From positions 248,001 to 312,000 of the forward strand of contig NZ_VTVE01000001.1 of the NCBI RefSeq assembly GCF_010906925.1: a stretch of DNA of 64,000 nt. The letters run 5' to 3'. This document shows positions 41,477-50,226 of this stretch, piece by piece. The position numbers were made by a program, and so were the translations under genes. Source of the DNA: Pseudobutyrivibrio xylanivorans. Lineage in GTDB: Bacteria > Bacillota > Clostridia > Lachnospirales > Lachnospiraceae. Every line of letters starts with the position of its first letter. The stretch's first letter is position 1. The notes below the pieces were generated by a model. The model was not told where the DNA came from. It did no database searches and saw only the letters and a program-made list of their open reading frames with translations.

Positions 41477-42417
41477 TGATAATAAATACAGGACAGAGGA
41501 CTGATATTCCTGCATTTTATCCTGAGTGGTTTGCCAACAGATTAAGGGAGGGATTTGTCATGGTGAGAAATCCATACAACCCTCTGCAGGTGAGTCGATA
41601 TAGGTTGGATAGAGAAGTGGTGGATGCCATTGGATTTTGCAGCAAGAATCCGGGGCCATTTTTTAAATACATGGATTTGCTGGATGGCTATGGGCAGTTT
41701 TGGTATGTGACTATAACTGGCTATGGCAAGGACATAGAGCCTGGGGTGCCGGACAAGGAGAAGGTCATGGAGGATTTTAAGTGGCTTTCTAAAAGAGTCG
41801 GGATTAATTCTGTGGGATGGCGCTACGACCCAATTTTTGTGGATGAAAAATACACTGTAGACTATCATTTGCAAAGATTTCAGGAGATGGCCGCCAATCT
41901 AGAGGGGTACACCAATCGAGTGGTTATCAGCTTCATAGATATATATGAAAAGGTAAAACGCAATTTCCCAGAGGCCAAGGGTGTTACTGCCGAAGAAAAG
42001 GTGTACCTGGGACAGAAAATGGTGGAGATAGCAGCAGCCCATGACATGGTGGTAAAGCCATGTGCAGAAGGTGATTTTCTGGCAAAATACGGAGCTGACT
42101 GTGGAGGCTGCATGACTATAGCTGACTATGAAAAAGCAATTGGCAAAAGCCTTGTAGTTCCAAAATCCAAGAACAAGCCAGCCAGAGAAAATTGCTCCTG
42201 CTACATCACTGCAGACATAGGAGCCTACGACACCTGTGCCCATTTCTGTAAATACTGCTACGCAAACAATGATATAAATCAAGTCAGAATCAACAGAGGA
42301 CTCCACGATGTGAATTCTCCTCTTCTAATAGGAAACTTAGGACCAGATGACATCCTGACCGAGGCTGAGCAGCGCAGCTGGGTGGATAATCAGATGAATA
42401 TTTTTCAGTTTATATAA
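41476..42417 (+). CDS. DUF1848 domain-containing protein
   Basis: A 313-residue protein of the DUF1848 family, which often carries a C-terminal iron-sulfur-type cysteine cluster: CGGCMTIADYEK, CSCYITADIGAYDTCAHFCKYCYANN (in parts, CSCYITADIGAYDTC and HFCKYCYANN). The N-terminal RTDIPAFYPEWFANRL and VGWRYDPIF are family landmarks. A radical SAM-like reaction has been suggested for the family but is unproven. Translationally coupled to the NUDIX gene, implying a shared pathway. Confidence 0.88.
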   Translation: MIINTGQRTDIPAFYPEWFANRLREGFVMVRNPYNPLQVSRYRLDREVVDAIGFCSKNPGPFFKYMDLLDGYGQFWYVTITGYGKDIEPGVPDKEKVMEDFKWLSKRVGINSVGWRYDPIFVDEKYTVDYHLQRFQEMAANLEGYTNRVVISFIDIYEKVKRNFPEAKGVTAEEKVYLGQKMVEIAAAHDMVVKPCAEGDFLAKYGADCGGCMTIADYEKAIGKSLVVPKSKNKPARENCSCYITADIGAYDTCAHFCKYCYANNDINQVRINRGLHDVNSPLLIGNLGPDDILTEAEQRSWVDNQMNIFQFI

Positions 42418-42455
42418 GGTCTAGCTTGCCGGAATTATTAAATAATTATAAATTA

Positions 42456-42482
42456 TTAGCACTCTCTCTTGATGAGTGCTAA
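42456..42482 (+). promoter_or_regulatory. CIRCE operator and promoter of clpB
   Basis: TTAGCACTC (42456-42464), nine bases, GAGTGCTAA (42474-42482), a perfect CIRCE. TTGATG (42469-42474) and TAAAAC (42492-42497), 17 bp apart, give a promoter whose -35 lies inside CIRCE, mirroring the hsp20 arrangement. Confidence 0.94.
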
Positions 42483-42560
42483 TTTTTATGTTAAAACATA
42501 ATTAGAAAATTTGTGATAGTAATTTACAGGAAGAACACCAAGGGTTTAGGAGGTGAGAAT

Positions 42561-45143
42561 ATGAACATTCAGAAATTTACGCAGAAATCAATTGAGGCAA
42601 TCAATGCCTGTGAAAAGATAGCAATGGATTATGGGAATCAGGAGCTGGAGCAGGAGCATCTTTTGATGGCGCTGTTGCGTCAGGAGAATGGATTGATTCC
42701 TTCATTGATTAGCAAGATGAATATAGATGTGGGCCAGTTTGAGAGTGCTGTGGATGCAGCTCTTCAGGCTAGAGTGAAGGTTCAAGGAGGCGACTTGAGA
42801 GTCGGCCAGCACCTTAATTACACACTTACTTATGCTGAGGACGAGGCAAAGGCAATGCGAGATAGCTACGTTTCTGTAGAGCATCTCATGCTTGCCATGA
42901 TTAAAAAGCCTAGTACTCCAGTGAAAAATATTTTCAAGCAGTTTGGAATCAATAGAGATACATTTCTTGCTGTACTTGCGACAGTTAGAGGAAATCAAAC
43001 CGTAAATACGGATAATCCAGAGGCTACATATGACACTCTTGAAAAATACGGCTATGATTTGGTGGAGCGAGCTAGAGAGAACAAGCTTGATCCAGTAATT
43101 GGTCGTGATGAAGAGATTAGAAATGTAATCAGAATCTTAAGCCGTAAGACTAAGAACAATCCAGTACTTATCGGTGAGCCTGGTGTTGGCAAGACTGCAG
43201 TAGTAGAGGGATTGGCTCAGCGAATCGTCAGAGGAGATGTGCCAGATGGCCTTAAAAATAAAAAGGTATTCTCACTTGAAATCGGCTCTATGATTGCCGG
43301 TGCAAAATATCAGGGTGAGTTCGAGGAAAGATTAAAGGCAGTCCTTGATGAAATCAAGAATTCTGACGGAGAGATTATTCTTTTCATAGATGAGCTTCAC
43401 ACAATTATTGGTGCAGGTAAAAATGGAAGCGGCGGATTGGATGCAGGCAATATGTTAAAGCCAATGCTTGCACGTGGTGAGCTTCATTGTATCGGTGCCA
43501 CAACACTTGATGAGTACAGAGAGTACATTGAAAAGGATGCAGCTCTTGAGAGACGTTTCCAGCCTGTAATGGTTGATGAGCCAACTGTAGAGGATACTAT
43601 TTCTATTCTCCGTGGCCTTAAGGAAAGATACGAGGTTTTCCACGGCGTAAAAATTACAGATGGCGCACTTGTAAGTGCAGCAACACTTTCTAATAGATAT
43701 ATATCAGATAGATTCCTTCCTGATAAGGCAATTGACCTTGTGGATGAGGCCTGTGCTCTTATTAAGACAGAGCTTGACTCTATGCCAGCTGAGCTTGATG
43801 AGATGAATCGTCGAGTTATGCAGCTTGAGATTGAGGAGGCAGCTCTTAAGAAGGAAAAGGACAAGCTTTCTCAGGATAGACTGGCAGATATTCAAAAGGA
43901 GCTTTCAGAGCTTAGAGACGAGTACAATACAAAGAAGGCTGCTTGGGACAATGAGAAAAAGCTGGTTGAGGATGTGGCAAAGGCCAAGGAAGAGCTTGAT
44001 GATGTTCAGGGTCAGATAAAGATTGCTCAGCAAAAATACGACTTGGAGGAGGCTGCCAAGCTTCAGTACGGCAGACTTCCAGAACTACAGGCACAGCTTG
44101 CAGAAGCTGAGGAGAAGCTTAAGAGCAGAAATGAAAGCCTTGTTCATGAAAATGTTTCTGAAGAGGAAATTGCTCGAATCATTTCTCGATGGACAGGTAT
44201 TCCTGTTGCTAAATTAAATGAGACAGAGCGAAGCAAGACACTTCATCTGGATGAGGAGCTTCACAAGAGAGTAATGGGTCAGGACGATGCAGTAAAGCTT
44301 GTTTCAGAGGCGATTATTCGTTCAAAGGCTGGTATCAAAGACCCTAGCAAGCCAATCGGTTCATTCTTATTCTTAGGACCTACAGGTGTTGGTAAGACAG
44401 AGCTTGCAAAGACACTTGCTCAGGCACTTTTCGATGATGAGAACGCAATGGTGCGACTTGATATGTCTGAGTACATGGAGAAGTTCAGCGTGAGCCGACT
44501 TATCGGAGCGCCTCCAGGATATGTAGGATACGATGAGGGCGGTCAGCTTACAGAGGCAGTTAGACGTAAGCCATATTCGGTAGTACTTTTTGATGAGGTT
44601 GAGAAGGCCCATCCTGATGTATTTAACGTACTGCTTCAGGTTCTTGATGATGGTCGTATCACTGATTCTCAGGGTAGAACAGTGGATTTCAAGAATACAA
44701 TCATTATCCTTACAAGTAACATTGGTTCCCAGTATCTTCTTGAGGGAATCGATGGTGTGACAGGTGAGATTACAAAGGAAACAAATGACCTTGTAATGAA
44801 TGACTTAAGAAATTCATTTAGACCAGAGTTTTTAAATCGTCTTGATGAGATTATTATGTTCAAGCCACTTACAAAGGACAACATTGGCGGAATCGTAGAT
44901 CTTATTATAGAAGAGCTTAATGGCAGACTTGCTGACAGACAGCTTCGCATTCACCTTACAGATGCTGCAAAGCAGTTTGTTATAGACCAGGGCTATGACC
45001 CAGTTTATGGCGCTAGACCACTTCGCAGATACATCCAGAAAAATGTGGAGACAATGGCGGCTAAAATCATTCTCGCAGGAGATATTAGCGAGGGTACTGT
45101 TATTACAATCGATTCAGACGGAAGTCAACTTTTGGCTAAATAA
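42561..45143 (+). CDS. clpB: ATP-dependent chaperone ClpB
   Basis: An 860-residue disaggregase that works with DnaK. Order: Clp N domain (about 1-145), AAA-1 with Walker [14 protein letters not shown] (about 203), coiled-coil middle domain (about 405-520: [16 protein letters not shown], heptad pattern), AAA-2 with [12 protein letters not shown] (about 604), and a C-terminal D2-small domain. Full family length. The start is at 42561 with AGGAGG upstream, not the earlier in-frame ATG. Controlled by CIRCE/HrcA. Confidence 0.96.
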   Translation: MNIQKFTQKSIEAINACEKIAMDYGNQELEQEHLLMALLRQENGLIPSLISKMNIDVGQFESAVDAALQARVKVQGGDLRVGQHLNYTLTYAEDEAKAMRDSYVSVEHLMLAMIKKPSTPVKNIFKQFGINRDTFLAVLATVRGNQTVNTDNPEATYDTLEKYGYDLVERARENKLDPVIGRDEEIRNVIRILSRKTKNNPVLIGEPGVGKTAVVEGLAQRIVRGDVPDGLKNKKVFSLEIGSMIAGAKYQGEFEERLKAVLDEIKNSDGEIILFIDELHTIIGAGKNGSGGLDAGNMLKPMLARGELHCIGATTLDEYREYIEKDAALERRFQPVMVDEPTVEDTISILRGLKERYEVFHGVKITDGALVSAATLSNRYISDRFLPDKAIDLVDEACALIKTELDSMPAELDEMNRRVMQLEIEEAALKKEKDKLSQDRLADIQKELSELRDEYNTKKAAWDNEKKLVEDVAKAKEELDDVQGQIKIAQQKYDLEEAAKLQYGRLPELQAQLAEAEEKLKSRNESLVHENVSEEEIARIISRWTGIPVAKLNETERSKTLHLDEELHKRVMGQDDAVKLVSEAIIRSKAGIKDPSKPIGSFLFLGPTGVGKTELAKTLAQALFDDENAMVRLDMSEYMEKFSVSRLIGAPPGYVGYDEGGQLTEAVRRKPYSVVLFDEVEKAHPDVFNVLLQVLDDGRITDSQGRTVDFKNTIIILTSNIGSQYLLEGIDGVTGEITKETNDLVMNDLRNSFRPEFLNRLDEIIMFKPLTKDNIGGIVDLIIEELNGRLADRQLRIHLTDAAKQFVIDQGYDPVYGARPLRRYIQKNVETMAAKIILAGDISEGTVITIDSDGSQLLAK

Positions 45144-45244
45144 AGGGCTTTAGAGCAGATTGTACATAATAAAAAACTTTCTCAGACGGACAAATGTCCG
45201 CTGTAGGCAAAATAATTGTTGTTTTTAGAATATAATTAGTGTAT

Positions 45245-45301
45245 AGTATCAAAGGTAAATGCTTTAGTTAGTTAAAGTACAAGCCTTTGATACTTTTTTT
45301 T
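45245..45301 (+). terminator. Terminator upstream of rarA
   Basis: AGTATCAAAGG (45245-45255) pairs with CCTTTGATACT (45284-45294), inner CTTTA/TAAAG, then T8. Ends the clpB transcript. Confidence 0.9.
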
Positions 45302-45316
45302 ACGTTATGATATAAT
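45287..45316 (+). promoter_or_regulatory. Probable rarA promoter
   Basis: TTGATA (45287-45292), 18-bp spacer, TATAAT (45311-45316) with an extended TG. The -35 box is part of the terminator's right arm and the T-run is in the spacer, so the two elements overlap. rarA starts 41 bp downstream. Confidence 0.75.
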
Positions 45317-45356
45317 TAAATTGCGAAAAAATGAGTATTCAAAAGGAAGGATATAA

Positions 45357-46682
45357 ATGGATTTATTCGATTACATGAGGCAGGAAGCTAAGAAAAAGGA
45401 GTCACCTCTTGCAGCGCGTCTTCGACCTACCACTTTGGATGAGGTAGTTGGGCAGCAGCACATCATTGGCAAGGACAAGCTCCTCTACAGAGCCATCAAG
45501 GCTGACAAGCTTTCTTCTATTATATTTTATGGTCCACCAGGGACCGGCAAGACCACTCTTGCCCAGGTAATTGCCCATACTACTTCAGCGGAGTTTACAT
45601 CCATCAACGCAACCACTTCTGGTAAGAAGGACATGGAGGCAGTTGTTGAGGGAGCTAAGCAGACACTTGGTGCCTATGGTAAAAAGACAATCCTATTTAT
45701 AGACGAGATTCATAGATTCAATAAGGGACAGCAGGATTATCTACTTCCATTTGTGGAGGATGGCACCATTATTTTAATAGGAGCCACCACTGAGAATCCT
45801 TACTTCGAGGTCAACGGAGCGCTTCTTTCCCGTTCTATTATCTTTGAGCTGAAGCCACTTGATACAGAGGATATCAAGACACTTATCAATAGGGCTTTGA
45901 CAGATGAGGAAAAGGGACTTGGCAGCTATGGAGCAGTTATCGATGATGACGCCCTAGAGTTTTTAGCTGATATAGCTAATGGTGATGCCAGAGCGGCACT
46001 TACAGCTATTGAGCTGGGTGTGTTGACCACAGACAGGGACGAATCCGACGGCAAGATCCATATTACTATCGATGTTGCCAGCGAATGTATCCAGCGCCGT
46101 GTTATTAAATACGACAAGGATGGCGATAATCATTATGACACCATCTCTGCTTTTATTAAGAGTATGAGAGGTTCTGACCCAGATGCGGCAGTTTACTATC
46201 TGGCTAGGATGCTATATGCAGGCGAGGATCCTAAATTCATCGCAAGACGTATTTGCATCTGCGCATCAGAGGATGTGGGCAATGCTGATCCACAGGCTTT
46301 AGTAGTTGCTACTTCAGCATTTTTAGCTGTTGAGCGAATTGGAATGCCTGAATCTAGAATTATTTTATCTCATGCAGCTACCTATGTAGCATGTGCGCCA
46401 AAATCTAATTCAGCCTACGGAGCTATCGATTTGGCCATGCAGGAGGTACGAAATAATACCACGCGACAGATTCCAACACACCTGCAGGATGCCCACTACA
46501 AATCAGCAAGTAAGTTGGGCCATGGCATAGGTTATGAATATGCCCACGATTTCCCAAATCATTTTTCTCATCAGAGATACCTTCCTGATGGGCTGGAGAT
46601 AGGAGATTTCTATCGACCAGGAGAGTTGGGATATGAAAAAGTTATCAATGAGTATCTTAATAAGATACGCTCAGATAAATAA
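45357..46682 (+). CDS. rarA: Replication-associated recombination protein A (MgsA/RarA)
   Basis: A 441-residue AAA+ ATPase acting at stalled replication forks. RPTTLDEVVGQQHIIG near the start, Walker A YGPPGTGKTTLAQ (about 62), Walker B FIDEIHRFNKGQQD (about 114), sensor ATTENPYFEVNGALLSR (about 140) and the C-terminal MgsA tetramerisation domain (YKSASKLGHGIGYEYAHD near 380). AAGGAAGG precedes ATG. Confidence 0.95.
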   Translation: MDLFDYMRQEAKKKESPLAARLRPTTLDEVVGQQHIIGKDKLLYRAIKADKLSSIIFYGPPGTGKTTLAQVIAHTTSAEFTSINATTSGKKDMEAVVEGAKQTLGAYGKKTILFIDEIHRFNKGQQDYLLPFVEDGTIILIGATTENPYFEVNGALLSRSIIFELKPLDTEDIKTLINRALTDEEKGLGSYGAVIDDDALEFLADIANGDARAALTAIELGVLTTDRDESDGKIHITIDVASECIQRRVIKYDKDGDNHYDTISAFIKSMRGSDPDAAVYYLARMLYAGEDPKFIARRICICASEDVGNADPQALVVATSAFLAVERIGMPESRIILSHAATYVACAPKSNSAYGAIDLAMQEVRNNTTRQIPTHLQDAHYKSASKLGHGIGYEYAHDFPNHFSHQRYLPDGLEIGDFYRPGELGYEKVINEYLNKIRSDK

Positions 46683-46705
46683 GCAATAAGGAAGGAAACC
46701 CCAAA

Positions 46706-47995
46706 ATGAAAAAGTACAGTGAAATGTCACTAGAGGAACTAAATTCAGAGAAGGAGCAGCTCACTGCCCAGTATAAAAAATGGCAGTCAAAAGGCCTCAA
46801 GCTTGATATGAGCCGCGGTAAGCCATCAGTTGAGCAGCTTGATCTTTCTATGCCACTTTTCGATATTCTCGATGGTAAGTCACTTATGAAGTGCATGAAC
46901 GGAGTAGAGACTAGAAACTACGGCCAGTTGGAGGGTATTGTTGAGGCTCAGCATCTTTTCGCAGAGATTATGGATTGCCAGCCAGAGCAGGTTATCGTAG
47001 GCGGCAACTCTTCACTTAACATGATGTTTGATGCAGTATCACGTGGTTACATGTTTGGTTTCGATGGTTGTACACCATGGTGCAAGCTTGACCGTGTGAA
47101 GTGGCTTTGCCCAGTTCCTGGTTACGACAGACATTTTGCTATTACACAGCATTTTGGTTTTGAAATGATTAACATCCCTATGAATGAGGATGGTCCAGAT
47201 ATGGATGTTGTAGAGGGACTTGTTGCAGCAGATGATACAATCAAGGGTATGTGGTGTGTGCCTAAGTACTCTAATCCACAGGGTATTGTATATTCTGATG
47301 AGGTTGTTCGCAGAATTGCTAACCTCAAGCCAGCAGCTAAGGACTTCAGAGTATTCTGGGATAATGCATATGCGGTACATCATTTATACAAAGAGAAGAG
47401 CAAGATCTTAAACATTCTTCACGAGTGTGAGGAAGCAGACAATCCAAATCTTGTATTTGAGTTTGCTTCTACATCAAAGATTACATTTGCAGGTGGCGGT
47501 ATTGCTGCAATCGCATGTAACCACAAGAACCGTGAGGAGATTAAGAAGACACTTACAGTTCAGACAATCGGCTTCGACAAGATTAACATGCTCCGTCATG
47601 CTAGATATTTTTCAGATGTTGAGTCTGTTTCAAAGCACATGGAAAAGCATGCTAAAATCTTACGTCCTAAGTTTGAGCTTGTTATCAAGACACTTGAGAG
47701 AGACCTTGCAGAGGCAGGATGTGGTTCTTGGATTTCACCAAAGGGTGGTTACTTCATCACATTTGATGCTCCAAAGGGCACAGCTACTCGTATCGTAGAT
47801 TTGGCAGCAGAGGCAGGTGTTAAGCTTACACCAGCAGGCGCTCCATTCCCATATCACATGGACCCTAACGATTCAGTTATCCGTTTTGCTCCATCTCTTC
47901 CACCAATCGAAGAGCTTGAGCAGGCTGCTGAGGTATTTACAGTATGTGCACGTATTGCATATCTTGAAAAGCTTATTCACGCAAAAGCAGAGTAG
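46706..47995 (+). CDS. Aminotransferase class I/II (aspartate aminotransferase-like)
   Basis: A 429-residue PLP enzyme of the Asp aminotransferase-like branch (PF12897 type): LKLDMSRGKPSVEQLDLSMP near the N-terminus, WDNAYAVHHLY (about 213), and the PLP-lysine motif FASTSKITFAGGGIAA (about 252). Family members transaminate aspartate or related amino acids in Clostridia. GAAGGAAA precedes ATG, 23 bp after rarA, with which it is likely co-transcribed. Confidence 0.9.
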   Translation: MKKYSEMSLEELNSEKEQLTAQYKKWQSKGLKLDMSRGKPSVEQLDLSMPLFDILDGKSLMKCMNGVETRNYGQLEGIVEAQHLFAEIMDCQPEQVIVGGNSSLNMMFDAVSRGYMFGFDGCTPWCKLDRVKWLCPVPGYDRHFAITQHFGFEMINIPMNEDGPDMDVVEGLVAADDTIKGMWCVPKYSNPQGIVYSDEVVRRIANLKPAAKDFRVFWDNAYAVHHLYKEKSKILNILHECEEADNPNLVFEFASTSKITFAGGGIAAIACNHKNREEIKKTLTVQTIGFDKINMLRHARYFSDVESVSKHMEKHAKILRPKFELVIKTLERDLAEAGCGSWISPKGGYFITFDAPKGTATRIVDLAAEAGVKLTPAGAPFPYHMDPNDSVIRFAPSLPPIEELEQAAEVFTVCARIAYLEKLIHAKAE

Positions 47996-48066
47996 GATGA
48001 TAATCTGCTAGCAGGACAATTAATTAAAATATTATTAAAAATGCACCTTAGGGGTGAGCATATTAT

Positions 48067-48100
48067 AAAGAGCTATGACAGTTGTCGTGGCTCTTTATTT
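48067..48100 (+). terminator. Terminator after the aminotransferase gene
   Basis: AAAGAGC.ATGACA (48067-48080) pairs with TGTCGTG.GCTCTTT (48083-48096), then ATTTGTTTG. The rest of the 47996-48275 gap holds an AT-rich stretch and a TATAAT -10 (48230-48235) for the next gene. Confidence 0.85.
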
Positions 48101-48275
48101 GTTTGTTTTAAGGCAATATTGTTAAAAATATTTATGTAAAATTATTTTAATAAATTATTAATAAAGTCTTAACTATATTGCAAAAAGATGTGTAGTATGG
48201 GACAATATCCACGTCGCGACAAAAGTGTGTATAATATGTTTCTTATGGCAACAATAAGAAAGAGAGGATTTTTAC

Positions 48276-49145
48276 ATGAATAGAAGAAAAGTTATTGCAT
48301 TATCACTTACAATGGCATTTTCTGCGGGAGTATTACTTGCATCTCACACAACAGTAGAGGCCAGAGGTCATAGACATTGCCATCATCGTCATAATACAAC
48401 TGTTGAGCAAAATGTTGATGAGCAGTCAGACGCAACTTCAGATGAGGCAACTGCTTCAATTATGGATAAATGCAAGGGATATACAGCATTCGAGGAAGTA
48501 TCTAATGTGGATGACCAGCAATTCTTATTGCTAGTTGAGACTAAGACCGGTGGTATTAACTTATACCAGGAAAAAGATATAATCGAGACAGAAAAGATTG
48601 ATGCTCAGGAATCAGCTGATGGTGACGCATATTATGATACTAGAATCAAAAATCCTGAAGATATGGAATTAATTTATTCTTCTGATGGAAATGAAGATAT
48701 CAGTGCAGTCCACATGGGCGGTGAGTTTGGTGCCTTCCAGTGTGTAGGTGATAGATTAAAGGATGCAAGATATGAGGGTCTTTCTTATGATGAGACTATT
48801 AAGCAGGGACCTGAGCTCGACCAGAACAAGCAGTATGTTAACTTCTTATATACTGATTTCATCAATGGTGCATTGAAAGGAAACATTGAAAGCACAACTT
48901 CTGCAACAGAAGTATTCTATGAAACTGGTGATATGTTCCAGGGAGGTGGATATGACTACTATGCAGAGTACGGTGAAAATGATGGTACTGATGCTGAGTA
49001 TACACTTGTTTATGATATTGTTATCAACGATGATAAGACTATCAATTTTACAATTGGAGCATATAACGAGGATAACGATTTTGCAGCTGATGTAACATAT
49101 CATTTAATTGCAGAGGATGGAGGAGCTTATTCTGTCCTTAACTAA
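48276..49145 (+). CDS. Secreted hypothetical protein
   Basis: A 289-residue protein with a signal peptide (residues 1-29, cleavage likely after VEA) followed by a His-rich patch (GHRHCHHRHN) that could bind metal. The mature part is acidic and strand-rich (YADYTLVYDIVINDDKTINFTIGA-like pattern around 255). The family is not recognised. Own transcript ended by a terminator. Probably exported to the cell envelope. Confidence 0.7.
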   Translation: MNRRKVIALSLTMAFSAGVLLASHTTVEARGHRHCHHRHNTTVEQNVDEQSDATSDEATASIMDKCKGYTAFEEVSNVDDQQFLLLVETKTGGINLYQEKDIIETEKIDAQESADGDAYYDTRIKNPEDMELIYSSDGNEDISAVHMGGEFGAFQCVGDRLKDARYEGLSYDETIKQGPELDQNKQYVNFLYTDFINGALKGNIESTTSATEVFYETGDMFQGGGYDYYAEYGENDGTDAEYTLVYDIVINDDKTINFTIGAYNEDNDFAADVTYHLIAEDGGAYSVLN

Positions 49146-49174
49146 TCAAAAATAAACATATCTAAAAAAAGTAC

Positions 49175-49203
49175 GAGCTACGTCCTAGGACGTAGCTCTT
49201 TTG
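49175..49203 (+). terminator. Terminator after the secreted protein gene
   Basis: GAGCTACGTCC (49175-49185) TA GGACGTAGCTC (49188-49198), 11-bp perfect stem, then TTTTGTT. Also close to the end of the convergent cysE gene. Confidence 0.88.
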
Positions 49204-49252
49204 TTGAAGTTTATTTTGGACCACTAACCCCGTCCCCTAGGGCCATTTTGGG

Positions 49253-50212
49253 TTAGATTATGTAGTACCATTCATCGCTTTGAACAACTTCTTCTGTTTT
49301 TAGCTCATTGTTGTTGGTACGGTATTCCATTTCCAGGTTCTTCATGCTGACAACAGTGTTTGCCCCAATTGATCTAGTGATAAATGTGTTGCCGCCGATT
49401 ACGGTGTTTTCACCGATAACAGTATCTCCACCTAGAATAGAAGCACCTGCGTAGATTGTTACGTTGTCGCAGATAGTAGGGTGTCTTTTTTTGCCCGAAA
49501 GCTTTTGGCCGCCTCTTGTGGAGAGGGCGCCGATTGTGACTCCCTGATATACCTTCACATTTTTACCAATCACAGCAGTTTCTCCAATTACAATTCCTGT
49601 TCCATGGTCAATGAAAAAGAACTTGTCGATGGTAGCTCCTGGATGAATATCGATACCTGTCTGAGAATGGGCATATTCAGTCATCAAACGAGGAAGAACG
49701 GGAACCTGAAGCTTGTATAGCTCATGGGCTATTCTGTACACCGTAGTGGCAAATAGACCAGGATAAGCAAGGATGATTTCTTCAAAACATCCTGCAGCAG
49801 GGTCTCCGTCGAAAGCGGCTAGCACATCAGTCTCGATAAACTCTCTGACCTTTGGAATCTGGGAGAAGAATTCTTTACAGATTCTGTAGCTTTCCTCAGC
49901 ACGGCTTTCCTCTGTCAATGTACCTCGTCTTTTACAGAAATCAAGAGCAAGTGTAACCTGCTTATTCAGGTGATAAAAAATATCTTCAATTGTAATTGCA
50001 AAGCTATTATTTGGATTATATATCTTGTAAGTACGGTCTCTGAAGTATCCTGGATATATAATCCTAAGCAAATTCTCAACTAAAATCGTAACTTCAGCCT
50101 TATCAGGCTTGTTGAAGATATTAACTGCGTCGATAGTTTTATCTCCATCAAAATCTGAAATGACAGTATCAACGATGTTCTCGATTTCAGCTTCTACTAT
50201 AATCCCGTTCAT
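49253..50212 (-). CDS. Serine O-acetyltransferase (EpsC/CysE type)
   Basis: Acetyl-CoA plus L-serine to O-acetylserine, the acceptor for sulfide in cysteine synthesis. The 319-residue protein has an N-terminal helical domain and a C-terminal left-handed hexapeptide repeat (ATIDKFFFIDHGTGIVIGET, AVIGKNVKVYQGVTIGALS, ASILGGDTVIGENTVIGGN). The HGTGIVIGET signature holds the catalytic His. Last gene of the encapsulin operon, 14 bp after the desulfurase. Serine acetyltransferases accompany family 2A encapsulins in other bacteria. Confidence 0.92.
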   Translation of the reverse strand: MNGIIVEAEIENIVDTVISDFDGDKTIDAVNIFNKPDKAEVTILVENLLRIIYPGYFRDRTYKIYNPNNSFAITIEDIFYHLNKQVTLALDFCKRRGTLTEESRAEESYRICKEFFSQIPKVREFIETDVLAAFDGDPAAGCFEEIILAYPGLFATTVYRIAHELYKLQVPVLPRLMTEYAHSQTGIDIHPGATIDKFFFIDHGTGIVIGETAVIGKNVKVYQGVTIGALSTRGGQKLSGKKRHPTICDNVTIYAGASILGGDTVIGENTVIGGNTFITRSIGANTVVSMKNLEMEYRTNNNELKTEEVVQSDEWYYII

Positions 50213-50226
50213 ATTAACCTCACTTG

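Noticed and set aside
42513-42560. Longer N-terminus for ClpB
   Set aside because: AGGAGG lies before 42561 and family alignment starts with [10 protein letters not shown]. The extra 16 codons are in the leader.
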